A DNA stretch of 64,000 nucleotides from assembly GCA_023055425.1 (NCBI GenBank), contig JALGPY010000003.1, positions 52,189,891-52,253,890 of the forward strand. The letters are read 5' to 3'. This document shows, in pieces, positions 37,542-48,208 of this stretch; positions within the stretch are counted from its first letter, which is position 1; each line of letters starts with the position of its first letter. The notes beneath the pieces were generated by a model, which saw only the letters and a list, made by a program, of their open reading frames with translations, did no database searches and was not told the DNA's origin. The translations under genes and the position numbers were made by a program. The stretch is from Linanthus parryae (taxonomy: Eukaryota > Streptophyta > Magnoliopsida > Ericales > Polemoniaceae).

Positions 37542-39536
37542 TGGGGTTAAAATTGTAAAAAAAGATTAATCCATTATGCTTGGTAAAATTTTTCAAATTA
37601 CCTTTCTAGTGGAACCAAATGTATCGATGATTGCCTTAAGAAAACTCTATTGAACTATGTCATAAAATTTTAGACATACCTATCTCCAAAGAAAGAGATA
37701 TTACATTTTCTATGAAAAAGATCATAAATTTCATGGTGTGCAATAGATTTAAAAAAGTGAAGCATCTACATTCATTTTAACCAAACTCACCATTCATAGA
37801 CTCCGATTCCGACACATCGAAGCTGCTCCTTCATGTGCAGGAGTCGATCCACCGAAAATAATAGTCAATTCAGTAACATCCATGTTAGTAGGTAGACTCT
37901 GAGTTACAATTTCAAATATTTGAATGAATTGTGTTTCTCTAAGATTTCGAGTTATCCAAATATTCAACATGGTATCAGTGAAGGTATACATATGTTCATT
38001 TATATATATTTTTTGAATAGGCTTCAATGTCCGTGTTTTAAACGGAGATTTGATAATTGAACATAAAAATTCAAGAGAGGAAATACCAAATTTGTCTAAC
38101 AGTAGAAAGTTCGAGAAAAAGTGGTGATCGCATTTGTGTTCCAATTAACAAAGCAGCACTACTCTGTAAGAATTATCACCCTTTTTCTGCAAGTTAAATT
38201 CTATTAGATCGAAGTGATGATAAAGTTTTCCCATAAAGATTTAGATTCCATAAATTTTTCCATGAACCACCAGTGCCAGTACTTAAACTTCCACTAAATT
38301 TGCTAGAATATCATTGATTATTAGAAAAGAACTTCAACTTAATATCAAATTTTAACCAACATGATATCTTTGATTAATATGTAAAGTATGCACACAATAT
38401 GGTTTTCTCCCAAAACCAAGTGGGACGATTGTCATGCCTCCAGCTGGATAGTTAATGTAGTATTTTGCCCCTCTTAACACAATACTCCTAGTCTTACAAG
38501 TTCTTCTGAAACATTTCTAGAACTATTTTAAAATAAGTGAAATACCAAATTCAAGAGTATGGAGGCACGATTGTCATGCCTCCAGCCACTGCCCCTAAGG
38601 GGCACCCATTTTTCTAAAAAATATTAACAGTCTAGTCTGAATCATATGATCCTTATGAAGTTTATAATGATTAGTTTCTTATTGGATGCTTCTACTCTCA
38701 TTGCAATCTCACATAAATAGTGTAGGTCTTCGAAGTTGCAGAGAATGAGAATTCATAAAAGCATATAAAAAATGTATTACATTTATATCAACCGTAACTA
38801 TAAATCTACTGTCTAAATAGTGATAACCCTTCAGTTCATGAAAGGAACACACACGTGAACTGTGACGACATGTCCAATCTTAAATCTAGTAATTCTTCCA
38901 TGTATCACGAAGCATTTCTCATTCACATAAATAATCACTATTACTTCAGAACAAGTGCAACATTTATTATAGTTCAACCGAATAATGTTCCTCAAACTAA
39001 ATGCGTGTTCTTCAATAATGAGACAATAACGCAAAATGTAAGATTTATATGATCGATTTTTACTCAAACTATATGATGAATGAATAAACTTCGGAATTGG
39101 CAATTTTATTATTTATTAATCAACTTCATTCGATTCATATTTTATGATGGATCTCATTTCATATTTTAATTCAGAAGATCATTGAATACCCAATGGTGGC
39201 ATGAATTTGTTGAGAATATGATAAACAATTCATTGCTAACATGTCAAATGACCACTAAACTATAATACGTTCAACAAAAAATAGCTAAAGTATGTATTTT
39301 TTTAAATTCCATTCTCACTATATTATCCAATAAATAGCAATCAAATTGATATTAAATTTTCCTAATGACTTCAAAATTTAATTTACAATTCCAGGCCAAA
39401 TAGGCTCGATATAATAGACGAATTCAGTAACTTGGTCAAAACTGTAATCTATGTTTTCAATTTTCACATCCTCATGGTAAGACACTAGTCACAGAATTAA
39501 AGATTAATCACAAATTATATCCCATAATTAACTAAC

Positions 39537-40148
39537 TGTGTACGGGAGAATCCCTCAAGGAAGATTCAACGTACACAAAGTACATGGAATAAGAGAACAC
39601 AGGAGAGGTAGGGTTGTGAGTAGGGAGAGAGTAAGACACTAGTAGCTGTATGAGAGAGAGACAGAGTTTTGGCAGAGCTTCCACGTAGTTCAGAAGATCA
39701 GTCTTATGTATGGAAGGGTTAAAGATTCTAAATATAGTGGAGAATATGACCGTTGTAGTGGGTTAATGCGCCCATTAATTGCGGCTTAATTACCTTAACC
39801 ACAACGGCACGTTCGTCGGCATATACAGGGACCGTTACACACTTCATCCGCGTATACCGGAACCGTTATGAGGTTGACCGGGTTTATGGAGCTCGTGCCA
39901 TAAATCTCTCAAAGAAGTTACTAAAGGTCGCGCGCGGGCTTGGTTGTCGCTCGCGCGCGACAGGACTTACTCTAGCCTCCAAACCACTAAGTCCCTACAC
40001 GTCCCGCGTGGTGGTATGCGAGGGCGCTGTCTCGCAGCCCCCACGTGGATCTGCGCGGGTGGTGATCCTGTGTGTGTGGAGCACATCTAGGTGTGCTGGA
40101 TGATTGCCACGTGGCTGTGATCTGTCTGTCTGGAAAGCACTATCTACA
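39537..40148 (-). repeat. 3' LTR of the complete retrotransposon
   Basis: 612 bp, TG to CA, with target duplication CTAAC at 39532-39536. On the minus strand it is directly preceded by a polypurine tract (40149-40163, AAAAAGGGGGCTAA), which marks it as the 3' LTR. The TATA motif is mutated (CTAAATATAG at ~39728). Confidence 0.95.
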
Positions 40149-40163
40149 TTAGCCCCCTTTTTG
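40149..40163 (-). other. Polypurine tract
   Basis: Read on the minus strand as AAAAAGGGGGCTAA immediately before the TG of the 3' LTR; the expected site for plus-strand DNA priming. The same tract follows the LTR in every unit (for example 6285-6299). Confidence 0.85.
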
Positions 40164-40863
40164 CGCGTGGAGACGCCTAATCGGATGGACTTCAATGCGT
40201 AAAAACCAGTGCACGCATCGTTGCCACACACCAATTCAAATACACGCAAAATCACCCCCCATGCGTACCATTATGACCTAGGATCCCTAGAGTCGTGCCT
40301 TCTGATCTTTTTGGGTTTTAGGCGTGACCTCATCATCGACTTGTGATTGCGCGATTCGGCAGTGACGGTTGCGATTCGACCACCGAAAGGACGCGACTCT
40401 TCAGTATTTTTGAATAAATACTTCATGCCCTCCATTGTTGCAGAGTATTGCTTCTCTCTCTAAAGTTGAGGCTTCCTGAGAGTCTCCGAGAGCAAATACA
40501 GATAATCAATCATCAGCTTTTTCTTTCCAATCGTCTTCTTCAACTTGCTTCATCTTCACAAGGTGGGCTTTGCTCAATTTTCATTAATGTACTCCATATC
40601 TTTTGAACTGTTTTGAATTTGAGAAACCCAAAATCGTTTGCAATACGCCATGCCTTAATACTGTTGAGAGGGTTTCTTTAAACCCTAAAGATTGAAACAA
40701 CTTAAAACGAAGATCTACTGCAACTTTGGAATTCTGAATCTATAATCGACCCAGAACTATTTATCTTCCCCTTTTGACAATTTCAAAACCTAGAACTGCT
40801 TCTTGAATTTGAATTAAAGATGGATATATTTCTCCCCCCTTTTTTTCTTGCTTTTCTGTAGAA
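40149..40863 (+). promoter_or_regulatory. PMD-gene promoter and leader intron, unit 6
   Basis: The CRE palindrome is altered to TGACCTCA (40325-40332) and the telo-box is broken. TATA-like GAATAAATAC and the leader intron (40563-40861) are kept. This is the version inside the complete element. Confidence 0.55.
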
Positions 40864-42834
40864 ATGGTCGAGACAAAAGTCTCCAAATCTGTGAAAGAAC
40901 CCGAAGAAATTCCTGATCTTCCCAACACCTTGTGGAAGAAAGCTCCATATCTAGGTGGGAAAGACTTTTATCATGCTTGGGTTAAAGTAAAGAATCTACC
41001 AGCTCCCGCCACTGAAGATCTGCTACTGTTGAGCCCACTTACTACTCCAGCCATGTTGGAGTTAATTAACTCCAAGGACATGGTAAGATTAGGTGTTGAA
41101 AATGGGTTCTTCCCCCATACTGAAATTTCTACCCAGGCCTTCGTGCAAAAGATGGATTTAATGGATGAGTGGATTGACCATGTGCTAACTCACCATGCCA
41201 TCACGCTAGACAAGGCTGGGCTCTATTTTGCTGTTAGGGCTACGAAGGGTGCTGCCAGGAAGGTGGATCAGACCATGCTTTTAAACCTTCTTTCTCGCTA
41301 CTCACTTGCGACTCATACTTTTCACTTTGCTGAATTTGAAGCCGCCCCCACTTTGGAAGATGTTCAAATTATGTATGAACTTTCACCCATGGGCGAAGTC
41401 GATCCTTTGACTGCTTTGAAACCTGGTCCAGAGCTCACTCTCTATGCGCAGATGGAGGAGTGTTTGACCGAAGTAAGGAAAATTTCTACCCGTTGGACAT
41501 CTGCAGAAGTACTTCCCACATGGCAGCTGGTTGAGACCTCCGCGAAGAACACTTGGGGAAAATTGGTGCAATACTTCTTTCGCGACTATGCGAATAGTAA
41601 AATCACCAAAGAAATACTGGAAAATGATGCAGAAGCGAAGAATTATATAGAGGGAAAGGGGTATCATATGACCTTGTGCGGCTTCCTCTGTGCCTGGCTT
41701 TCAAGGTATTTGATCGACGGTCATTCTCGTGACGGGGTCTTTTATCATGTCCTGCCCCTTGCTGTTAAGTTGACCCTTGGCTAGAAAGTCCCGCTTGGGC
41801 CTCTAGTGCTAGGCACCTTGTATCATCGGTTAGACCAGCTGGTGGTTGCAATTGAGGAGTCGCGTGGGCGTCTTGATGTGTTGACCTTTGTCAACATTTC
41901 ATTTCTTACCATGTGGGTCTTTGAAAGGTGGCCTTCTTATGCTCCTGTTCCTTCGAGACCCAGTATGTGGAACGTTCCAAGTGCGCATCATGCACTTCCA
42001 AGTGGGAGAGCTGCCCGATGGTATAGGACCAATCCTCCCAAGTGTTCATGGAGTTTGGTGTGCGACGATCGGAGGAAACTCACAGCCAGGCCTTACACTA
42101 CTCGCATCGACAATGTGCGATTTTTCCTGAGGTTGTACCCTAGTAGAGATGGCTCCTATTCAGAAGACACCCTTCTCAAGGGACATGATAGCTACCGCGA
42201 CTTCTTTCGCAGGTGCTTGAGAGGTTCACTACCTGACCTTGCCGAAAACGTTTCTGAGATAACTCCCAAGTACGAGCAGATCACAGTCGACGTTGACCCA
42301 ACTCGCGTCTCACCTCAGTTTGGCTTTGATGCAGTGGCTCCTTCCATTTGTCCTAAGTCAATCAAAAGAAATTGCTACAAGCGACTGCTGACAAATAAGT
42401 GTAAATCGATACTTCTTAGCAACTTGCCTTTCATCCAACCTTCAAGGAGTCGTGAAGGTTGCCTTATCAAGAATTGGATCGCTTACTGGAATGCTCAACA
42501 GGCCAGATTTGATGTGTCCTCAACTCCTCGTCTCAGCAAAGTTCCTGCGATTAAAATGAATACTTTTCCATTCCGTTTGAATTGCAGTTTGGACGATTTC
42601 AAGTACGACTTTTATTCCTTGCTTGATACTGACAACCACTTGTGCCCAGCCACTATTCTTGAGGAGAAAATGACTGATGTTAGGGGTGGAGTTGCACGCG
42701 TAATCCAATACAGTGAAGGTTTTGCCAAGGTAAACGATTCTCCCTTATGCTTGAAGGCTTCTCTCTTTAACTTGTTGAAACTTACACTAAATTTTCTTTT
42801 CCAGTGCTACTTGAGGAGGTTCGCATCCGGATAG
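40864..42834 (+). pseudogene. PMD-encoding exon of the unit 6 gene with nonsense codon
   Basis: The reading frame is interrupted once, by TAG at 41782-41784 where the other units have CAG (Gln 307), then continues from 41785 in the same frame through the 42730-42804 intron candidate (75 nt, so phase is kept) to TAG at 42832. Both TAGs could come from C-to-T change at CAG, the mutation expected at methylated silenced elements. Other unit 6 variants include ARKVD for AVKLD near residue 131 and Thr for Ala in the SPAAHTFHF block. Confidence 0.8.
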
Positions 42835-43294
42835 CGCTCCGCATCCTTGGTCAATTCCATTGTCAAGGAAAAAAGGCAAAAGAAGGAAATTCCTGTGGAA
42901 ATGGAACTGGCTCCTAAGGTGGAGGCTCGGATACGCGAGGAGATGGATGTATTTGATCGCTCCCTGATAGAAAACGATGTTGTTGTAGATGCAGAGGTTG
43001 CCCCAAATGATAAAAAGCAAAAACATAAGGGAATTGTGATTTCTTAGCCCTCCCAGGATGCTCTTACTTTATCGCCTGCGAAGCCTCCCGCCTCCAAGGG
43101 CAAAGGCAAAGGTCGTATGCCAAGCAAGAAATACCTCGCGGTTGAGACGTTCATCCCTTTTGGTCAGGTGGAGGAAGAAGAAGAGGAGTCCGAAGGAAGG
43201 GAAGAAAGAGAAGAAGAAAGTGAAGAAGAGGAAAGAGAGGAAGACGAAAGAGAGGAAGAATAAAGAGAAGAGATAAGAGAAGAAATATCAGAAG
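42805..43294 (+). pseudogene. PMD gene, basic then Glu/Arg-rich exon
   Basis: Read in the frame of exon 1 after splicing: KEKRQKKEIPVEME, then SKGKGKGRMPSKK, then a run of ~40 residues almost all Glu, Arg, Asp and Ser (43165-43260). Stops at 42832, 43045 and 43261 interrupt it. Such charged low-complexity linkers fit a nuclear protein, but no domain is recognised. Confidence 0.55.
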
Positions 43295-43365
43295 GTACCT
43301 CCAATGAACTTATCTTCTTTTAAACATGGCTTTTGCAGTAGTCATTAAATAATTTTCCTTCGCAG

Positions 43366-43761
43366 ATGATGATACAAAGACCATCAGTGGCCTTTTGGCC
43401 AAAGAGAAAAAAAAGACAAAAGGTTCTCGCTCCAACGCCTCTAGCGAGGCTATAGACAAAGCTATCATCGCCGAGTATAAGAAAATGGTTGCTGAGGCAG
43501 AAGAGAGAAGAAGAAGGCGCGAGGAAGATGACATTGAGCTTATGAAGAGAATAATTCTAGAAGAACATCAGGTAGGTAGCATGAGCGTGGCCACCTTGGA
43601 ACGTGCTCAGGAGGACATTGAAGAAATCGCATGTCGCGAGGAAGGTACAATTATTAACCTTGCTGTGACTTATCAAGAAGTGATTTTCGGTGCATTAAAG
43701 CACGGTTTATCAAAAGATGATGTCCGTCAATGGTTAGTAAACAAATGTGGCGAACCCTCAG
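43366..43761 (+). pseudogene. PMD gene, helical basic exon
   Basis: Open from the acceptor at 43365. It contains AKEKKKTKGSRSN, IAEYKKMVAEAEERRRRREEDD and LERAQEDIEEIA, predicted helical and strongly charged. It ends near CCCTCAG/GTAAAC at 43761. The next acceptor is uncertain (possibly CCACCAG near 43839). Confidence 0.5.
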
Positions 43762-44055
43762 GTAAACATTTGAACAAAGTTTGTAGACCAAGCTCGATAA
43801 CTCGTTCCCCGTTGTAACGAATCTCTTCACGCCACCAGGTCACGCTCATCTTAAAGATGTGATAGATGAAGACACTTCTGTAGGATACGGTGTCGCATCC
43901 ATAACTTATGATGTTGGAAGTGCGATCCCACCTAAGTGTGGAGGTGATTGTTTTTAATCTATCAGAATAAAATAAGACATCATTTATAACACGAGTTACC
44001 TCAACATGTTTTCTTCAATCTTGTCTTGCATGTGGTATTGCCCCAAATGATCCTG

Positions 44056-44802
44056 CTAACGTTAACCCTACTCCTGCGAGTGATGTTGCTATCGCACAGG
44101 GCACCATCATCAATGTGCCAGCTGCGAGAGAAGTAATCAATGAGGCAGGTGTTGGCGACTCTGATGAGAACATGTTGGAGCAGAGAAATCAGCTTCCTAC
44201 ATATTATGTTCCTGAGCAAAGCTCGCATGTTGAGAAACATGTCGCGGATACTGAGGATGTAGGGGAACCTATAGAAGATGTTATTGAGGTATCTGATGAT
44301 GTCGAAGTCGACACTGGGATGAGAGAAGAAGATTCTGAAGTTGAAGGGATGGAAGCGGAAGATGCTGGAGCTGGAGTTCATGAAAATGAACAGGTCATGG
44401 AAGACATAGCATCACATGAAAGTGTTGATGTTCCAATGGAGGCTCCTGAGCATCAAGAACCCCTCGCGACTGAAGGAGTTCTTAGGCAAGCAGAAACCAC
44501 AACCGTTTCAGAAGTTATTCCACATGCTTCTTCAAGCGCTGACATTCCTGAGATTGTCCCTGAGCCCCAACAAAGTCCTGCTATTCCTTCCATTGAGATG
44601 GAACTTTTCCAATTTCTCACTGCATGGAGTTTTTGGGGTTCGCAAGTTGGAGCTGCCATCGCACCTGCTGCTACTTATGTTATTCCTGCCAACTATAACG
44701 AGCACGAAATTGAAGCTGATAGGCGAGCAATGTAGCAAGGATATGCTTCAGCTTTTCCCATGATGTGCATTCCTTTCATACGTGAAATCCTTGAGGGAAC
44801 AG
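44056..44802 (+). pseudogene. PMD gene, acidic exon
   Basis: Open reading to a TAG at 44733-44735, with a clean donor (ACAG/GTATGC) at 44803. Rich in Glu, Asp and Val, with repeated short acidic blocks (EDVGEPIEDVIEVSDDVEVD), then a Pro/Ser/Gln stretch. Low-complexity and probably disordered. No family assigned. Confidence 0.5.
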
Positions 44803-44879
44803 GTATGCTGCAATATTACCATATGTCGTGTCTGTATTTTTTTTAACAATTAGCACTCCTAAACTTGTCATTTCGCTAG

Positions 44880-45355
44880 GAATGAGGCAGCCTGATGTGG
44901 ATTGGATCATAAGGATGCACCTTTCATACCCGTGGTCATTTGCGAGAGCTCTGGAGCTGGAGCCCTTCGACAGAAGATTTTTCTTGACTGAAGCCATCTG
45001 GATTTTAGAGCAACTTTCTGCGGCTACCCCCGCTACTATCTCAACTGATAGAGCACGATTGCTTTATAACACATGCAAGAGTCTTCAAGCTAAGGCTCAA
45101 GGCAGGTTGGACTTTGGATTCCTTCTCAACAAGGTTACCCAAATCCTCCCATATGAAATGCTGAAGTATGGCTACCGCAATCTCGCATATGAAAAGAGAA
45201 AATTGGAGCAGCAAAAGAAGAAGGCTGAAGAAGCTGCCACTCTCTTCCATGCGATGAAGGCCAAGTATGAAAAGCTAAAACAAGAAGTTAACCAAGCAAA
45301 AGAAACCTCGCTCCTGTTTTCACCAGAAGATCCTCTAATCAAGGATTTATTTTAA
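44880..45355 (+). pseudogene. PMD gene, last exon with coiled coil
   Basis: Starts after the acceptor TTCGCTAG (44879) and ends TTTTAA at 45355. The first ~110 residues are helical (PDVDWIIRMHLSYPWSF, ILEQLSAATPATI). About 45 residues near the end (YEKRKLEQQKKKAEEAA, AKYEKLKQEVNQAKE) have coiled-coil spacing and could mediate dimerisation. This exon is open by itself, and all five truncated array copies lack it. Confidence 0.6.
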
Positions 45356-46555
45356 GAGAAGAGTTGCGCATATTGCAAGAGTTGCGCATGTTGTAATGCT
45401 AATGCTTCTCTCCCCTTTATTTCAAAACATTGAAAATTTTATGTTAACTTTTTCTTTCTTTAAGGATTGTGCACTCGTGATTTAATGTATATCAATTATG
45501 ACGTCCTGCATTGACGTAATTGTCTTGATTATCGCGCAATTAATTTATTAGATAAGCAAAACTTCCTTGTAGTAGGCCCCATCCTTATCAAGACCTTCCA
45601 TCATTAAATAGGGCGTGCTACTGTATCGTTGTAGCCTTTAGTAGGGTAATTGATTCTTACTCGTTTTTGAGGCGTAATTAATTGATTCTTACCCGTTTCC
45701 AAGGCAGTGCTGACTCAGCCAGGGAACTGAAGAGTCCCTTCTGAAGTCTATATAAACATTGCTTCTTGCTATTTGGTTCTCCATCAAAATGTGGCTTCTC
45801 ATGAGTCCTTACGACTGCCGGAATCAGTCCTTGACTTTTGTTTGTTCATGTCAATTCCTGTTTTAGAGTCCTGAGTTTGTGCCTTGTGCTATAGAAATAT
45901 CTCCCAAGAAATTTTTCGGAAAGTCCTTCGATCTTCCTGATCTCTTTGAAGAACAATTACGTAAGGTTTCCTGCTTTTGAAAAGATTCTTCTTTGTCTAT
46001 TATGTTTGCAGGTCCTATCTCCGGTGACTTTCCGGTGAAGCAAAGTCCTGTACTGGTTTCACTACTGATTCGTAATGAATGGTGTGCATCTCTGCCAGTT
46101 CTCCGGAGGAGAACTAATTGCCACCATTGTATTGAACAAGGTGTGACGAGTGATTGTGCTCGTCGTTTTGCACAATCAGCTTCCTACCCCACGAGCTGCT
46201 CTCTCATTTGATCTTCATGTCTGTAGCCATCAGGGCATGAGGTTCATCTGGCATCTCACCGTGGCGGGAGGTCAGATGATAGTTCTGTTTTGATCTAGGA
46301 CGTCGGCGATAGCAACCCGTCCCATAATTTTAGAACTCGTAGATTCAAGCTTTAGATTAGGATTTTCCCTTAGTGTAAGCCTTTGCTTGTAAGCTGCTAT
46401 CTAGACAGATAAATTGTAAGTCGTTTTTGACTATTAATGAAATATGCTTTTTCATTCGCTGTTTTGTTTGATACGACAAATCGTAATTTCACGTGTAAAC
46501 TTGCTATATTTCAAAACAAGTTCTGTGTTTCCATCGCATTTATATCCAAATGATT
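45356..46555. other. Non-coding region between PMD gene end and minisatellite
   Basis: Follows the last PMD-gene exon. It contains a TATA motif TCTATATAAACA (45748-45759) on the + strand and a candidate splice acceptor TATGTTTGCAG near 46010. No long ORF is seen on either strand. On the element's own strand this is the 3' untranslated region. Two copies of AAGAGTTGCGCAT occur near 45357-45390. Confidence 0.5.
45748..45759 (+). promoter_or_regulatory. Candidate TATA box inside the retrotransposon 3' region
   Basis: TCTATATAAACA is preceded by a TGACTCA-like AP-1/GCN4 motif (CTGACTCAG, ~45710). It is placed to give a short + strand transcript toward the minisatellite. No ORF longer than ~26 codons begins just after it. 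Confidence 0.3.
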
Positions 46556-46882
46556 TGCTATCTAAAGCGGATAGGCTTTGTATCGCACGAGGGCGTTGTT
46601 GCTATTGCTGCTATCTAGGCATATAGGCTTTTAGATCACTCAAGATCATAATTCAATATAGTTTATATCTAGGCAGATAGGCTTTGGATCGCATGGGATC
46701 ATATGTTATAGTTGCTATCTGGCAGATAGGCTTTGTATCGCACGAGGGCGTTGTTGCTATTGCCGCTATCTAGGCAGATAGGCTTTTAGATCATATTTTA
46801 ATATAGTTGCTATCTAGGCAGATAGGCTTTGGATCGTATGGGATCATATGTTATAGTTGCTATCTGGGCAGATAGGCTTTTG
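46556..46882. repeat. Minisatellite with palindromic monomers
   Basis: Seven copies of a monomer centred on GCTATCTAGGCAGATAGGCTTT (46556, 46607, 46665, 46709, 46763, 46809, 46858, approx.). Each contains the inverted repeat CTATCT…AGATAG. Monomers alternate between downstream tails (TATCGCACGAGGGCGTTG, then AGATCA, then GGATCGCATGGGATC), giving a higher-order period of ~146-156 bp. It lies between integrase and the antisense gene, the hypervariable region where Tat/Ogre elements are known to carry tandem repeats. Confidence 0.85.
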
Positions 46883-47077
46883 AGGAGTTTAAGTAATGTG
46901 AGCAGACAAGTAAATAAAATAATGGAGACAACAATGTAATAAAGTTCTTCTCATAAGGGAGAATCCTTATTATTAAAGCATCCTCGTATGGGAGGAGCAT
47001 GAGAACAAATTCCTCATATGGGAGGAAATAACGTATAGATACATTAGGGAACGAGACTTGAAATGTAAAGAGATGGC
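46883..47077. other. Short repeats between minisatellite and integrase end
   Basis: Three to four diverged copies of TTCTCATAAGGGAGAA / TCCTCGTATGGGAGGA / TTCCTCATATGGGAGGAA (46950-47030), each a small inverted repeat. Confidence 0.5.
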
Positions 47078-48208
47078 CTAAGGATAATACATTTTGATCC
47101 ATCGCATATTGATTGGGATTGGGGTTGTTTCAGTCCCATGAAGTCTCTGGATTGTGCAGTAGCCGCTGTCGAAGACTTCTTTAACTTTGAACGGTCCTTC
47201 CCAGTTAGCTGCAAATTTTGGATGAGCTGCCTCCCGCATAAAATGATCTGAAGCTCGCAGAACAAAGTCCCCAACCGCAAAATCTCGGTGTTGAATTGTT
47301 TTGTTGTAAGAGCGAGCAATTCTTTCCTTGTATCTTTTATTATCCCTCTTAGCCTGTTCACGCTTCGCTTCCAACAGAATCATGTCATGATCACGTTGAT
47401 TTTCGTACAAGGCATGAAAGGTTATCCTTGCAGAGTTGACCTTTATTTCTGTTGGTACGACAGCTTCAGCTCCATAGCATAGAAGGAACAGGGAGACTCC
47501 TGTGGGAGTCCTGGGCGAAGTACGATACGCCCATAAAGCCACATTTAAAGAGTTTGCCCACTTCTTGTGATCATCCGCGACCATCTTACTCAAAATTCTT
47601 AGCAACATCTTATTGGTTGCTTCTGCTTGACCATTCCCCTTGGGGTAATAAGGCGTGGAGCAGACTTGCCTTATGTTGTATTCTGCCAGTTTCGCAGCCA
47701 CCTGGCGATTTACTAAAGGGGCGTCGTTATCCGAGAGTATAGTGTTGGGGATCCCAAACCGATATGTGATGCTTTCCTGAAAAAAATTGACCACAGCAAG
47801 CGCATTGCTGTTTTGAGCGGCACTGCTTCCACCCACTTGGTAAATAACTCTGTCGCAGTCAAGATGAACTCGTTTCCATGCAAGGTTGGCCGAATGGGGA
47901 CGATAAAATATTAAAGACCAGGTATGAAATGGCGAAGGTGTTTCTAATGCGTGTAAGTCTATAGCAAGAGCATGCACAAGGTTGCCATTGAATTGACATT
48001 CCTGACATCTCTTCACATTGGTGCGGAAATCTGCCTCCATTGTGGGCCAGAAATAGCCAACAGTGAGGAGTTGTCTGCATAGCTTCGCACCTCTCTGATG
48101 CTCCACTTGATGAGAAAAGTCCATCACCTCTTGCGCTTCTTGGCTACCTAGACATCTGAGTAGATTACCCTCATGGCCTCTTCGCCAAAGTATGTTTTCC
48201 TGCACCAC
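47078..48208 (-). pseudogene. pol: Integrase, partly frameshifted
   Basis: 376 codons. The N-terminal HHCC zinc motif is present (H33, H37, C68, C71), followed by the catalytic core. Asp 160 (LSDNDAP) and Glu 196 (GNGQAEATNK) are present, but residues ~97-135, where the first catalytic Asp belongs, read as unrelated sequence, as expected from two nearby compensating frameshifts. The C-terminal domain (FAVGDFVLR, NWEGPF) ends at MRWIKMYYP, the usual Tat ending without a chromodomain. Catalysis is probably lost. Confidence 0.88.

Larger units (their letters stand above)
37122..42327 (+). repeat. Array unit 6 (terminal, runs into the full element)
   Basis: Homology with the other units runs from the CACTA end through spacer A, LTR, leader and PMD exon to GGCTTT at 42327. 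There units 1-5 switch to block X while unit 6 continues into the rest of the retrotransposon. It is the copy that keeps the original arrangement. Confidence 0.93.
40864..45355 (+). pseudogene. Full-length antisense PMD gene (additional ORF), multi-exon, decayed
   Basis: The complete version of the gene truncated in the array. Exon 1 (40864-42729) encodes the N-terminus, the PMD, and a further ~200 residues beyond the array cut-point (42327). Likely introns: 42730-42804 (AAG/GTAAAC…TTTTCCAG), 43295-43365 (GTACCT…TTCGCAG), one starting at 43762 with an uncertain end, one near 43940 whose acceptor looks mutated, and 44803-44879 (GTATGC…TCGCTAG). Downstream exons give a Lys/Glu-rich segment, a basic segment, an acidic segment and a C-terminal coiled coil. 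In-frame stops at 41782 (TAG), 42832 (TAG), 43045 (TAG) and 43261 (TAA) show it is inactive as a whole. Because it is antisense to the genomic RNA, its introns would not be removed during retrotransposition. Its origin by capture of a host PMD gene is inference. Confidence 0.72.

Noticed and set aside
3257..42327. Regular repeats considered as a CRISPR-like or rDNA-type array
   Set aside because: Unit size is 6.77 kb with LTR and coding content; no spacers, no rRNA sequence.
43762..43786. GT…AG pair as an intron
   Set aside because: 25 nt is too short for a plant intron; a later acceptor is more likely.
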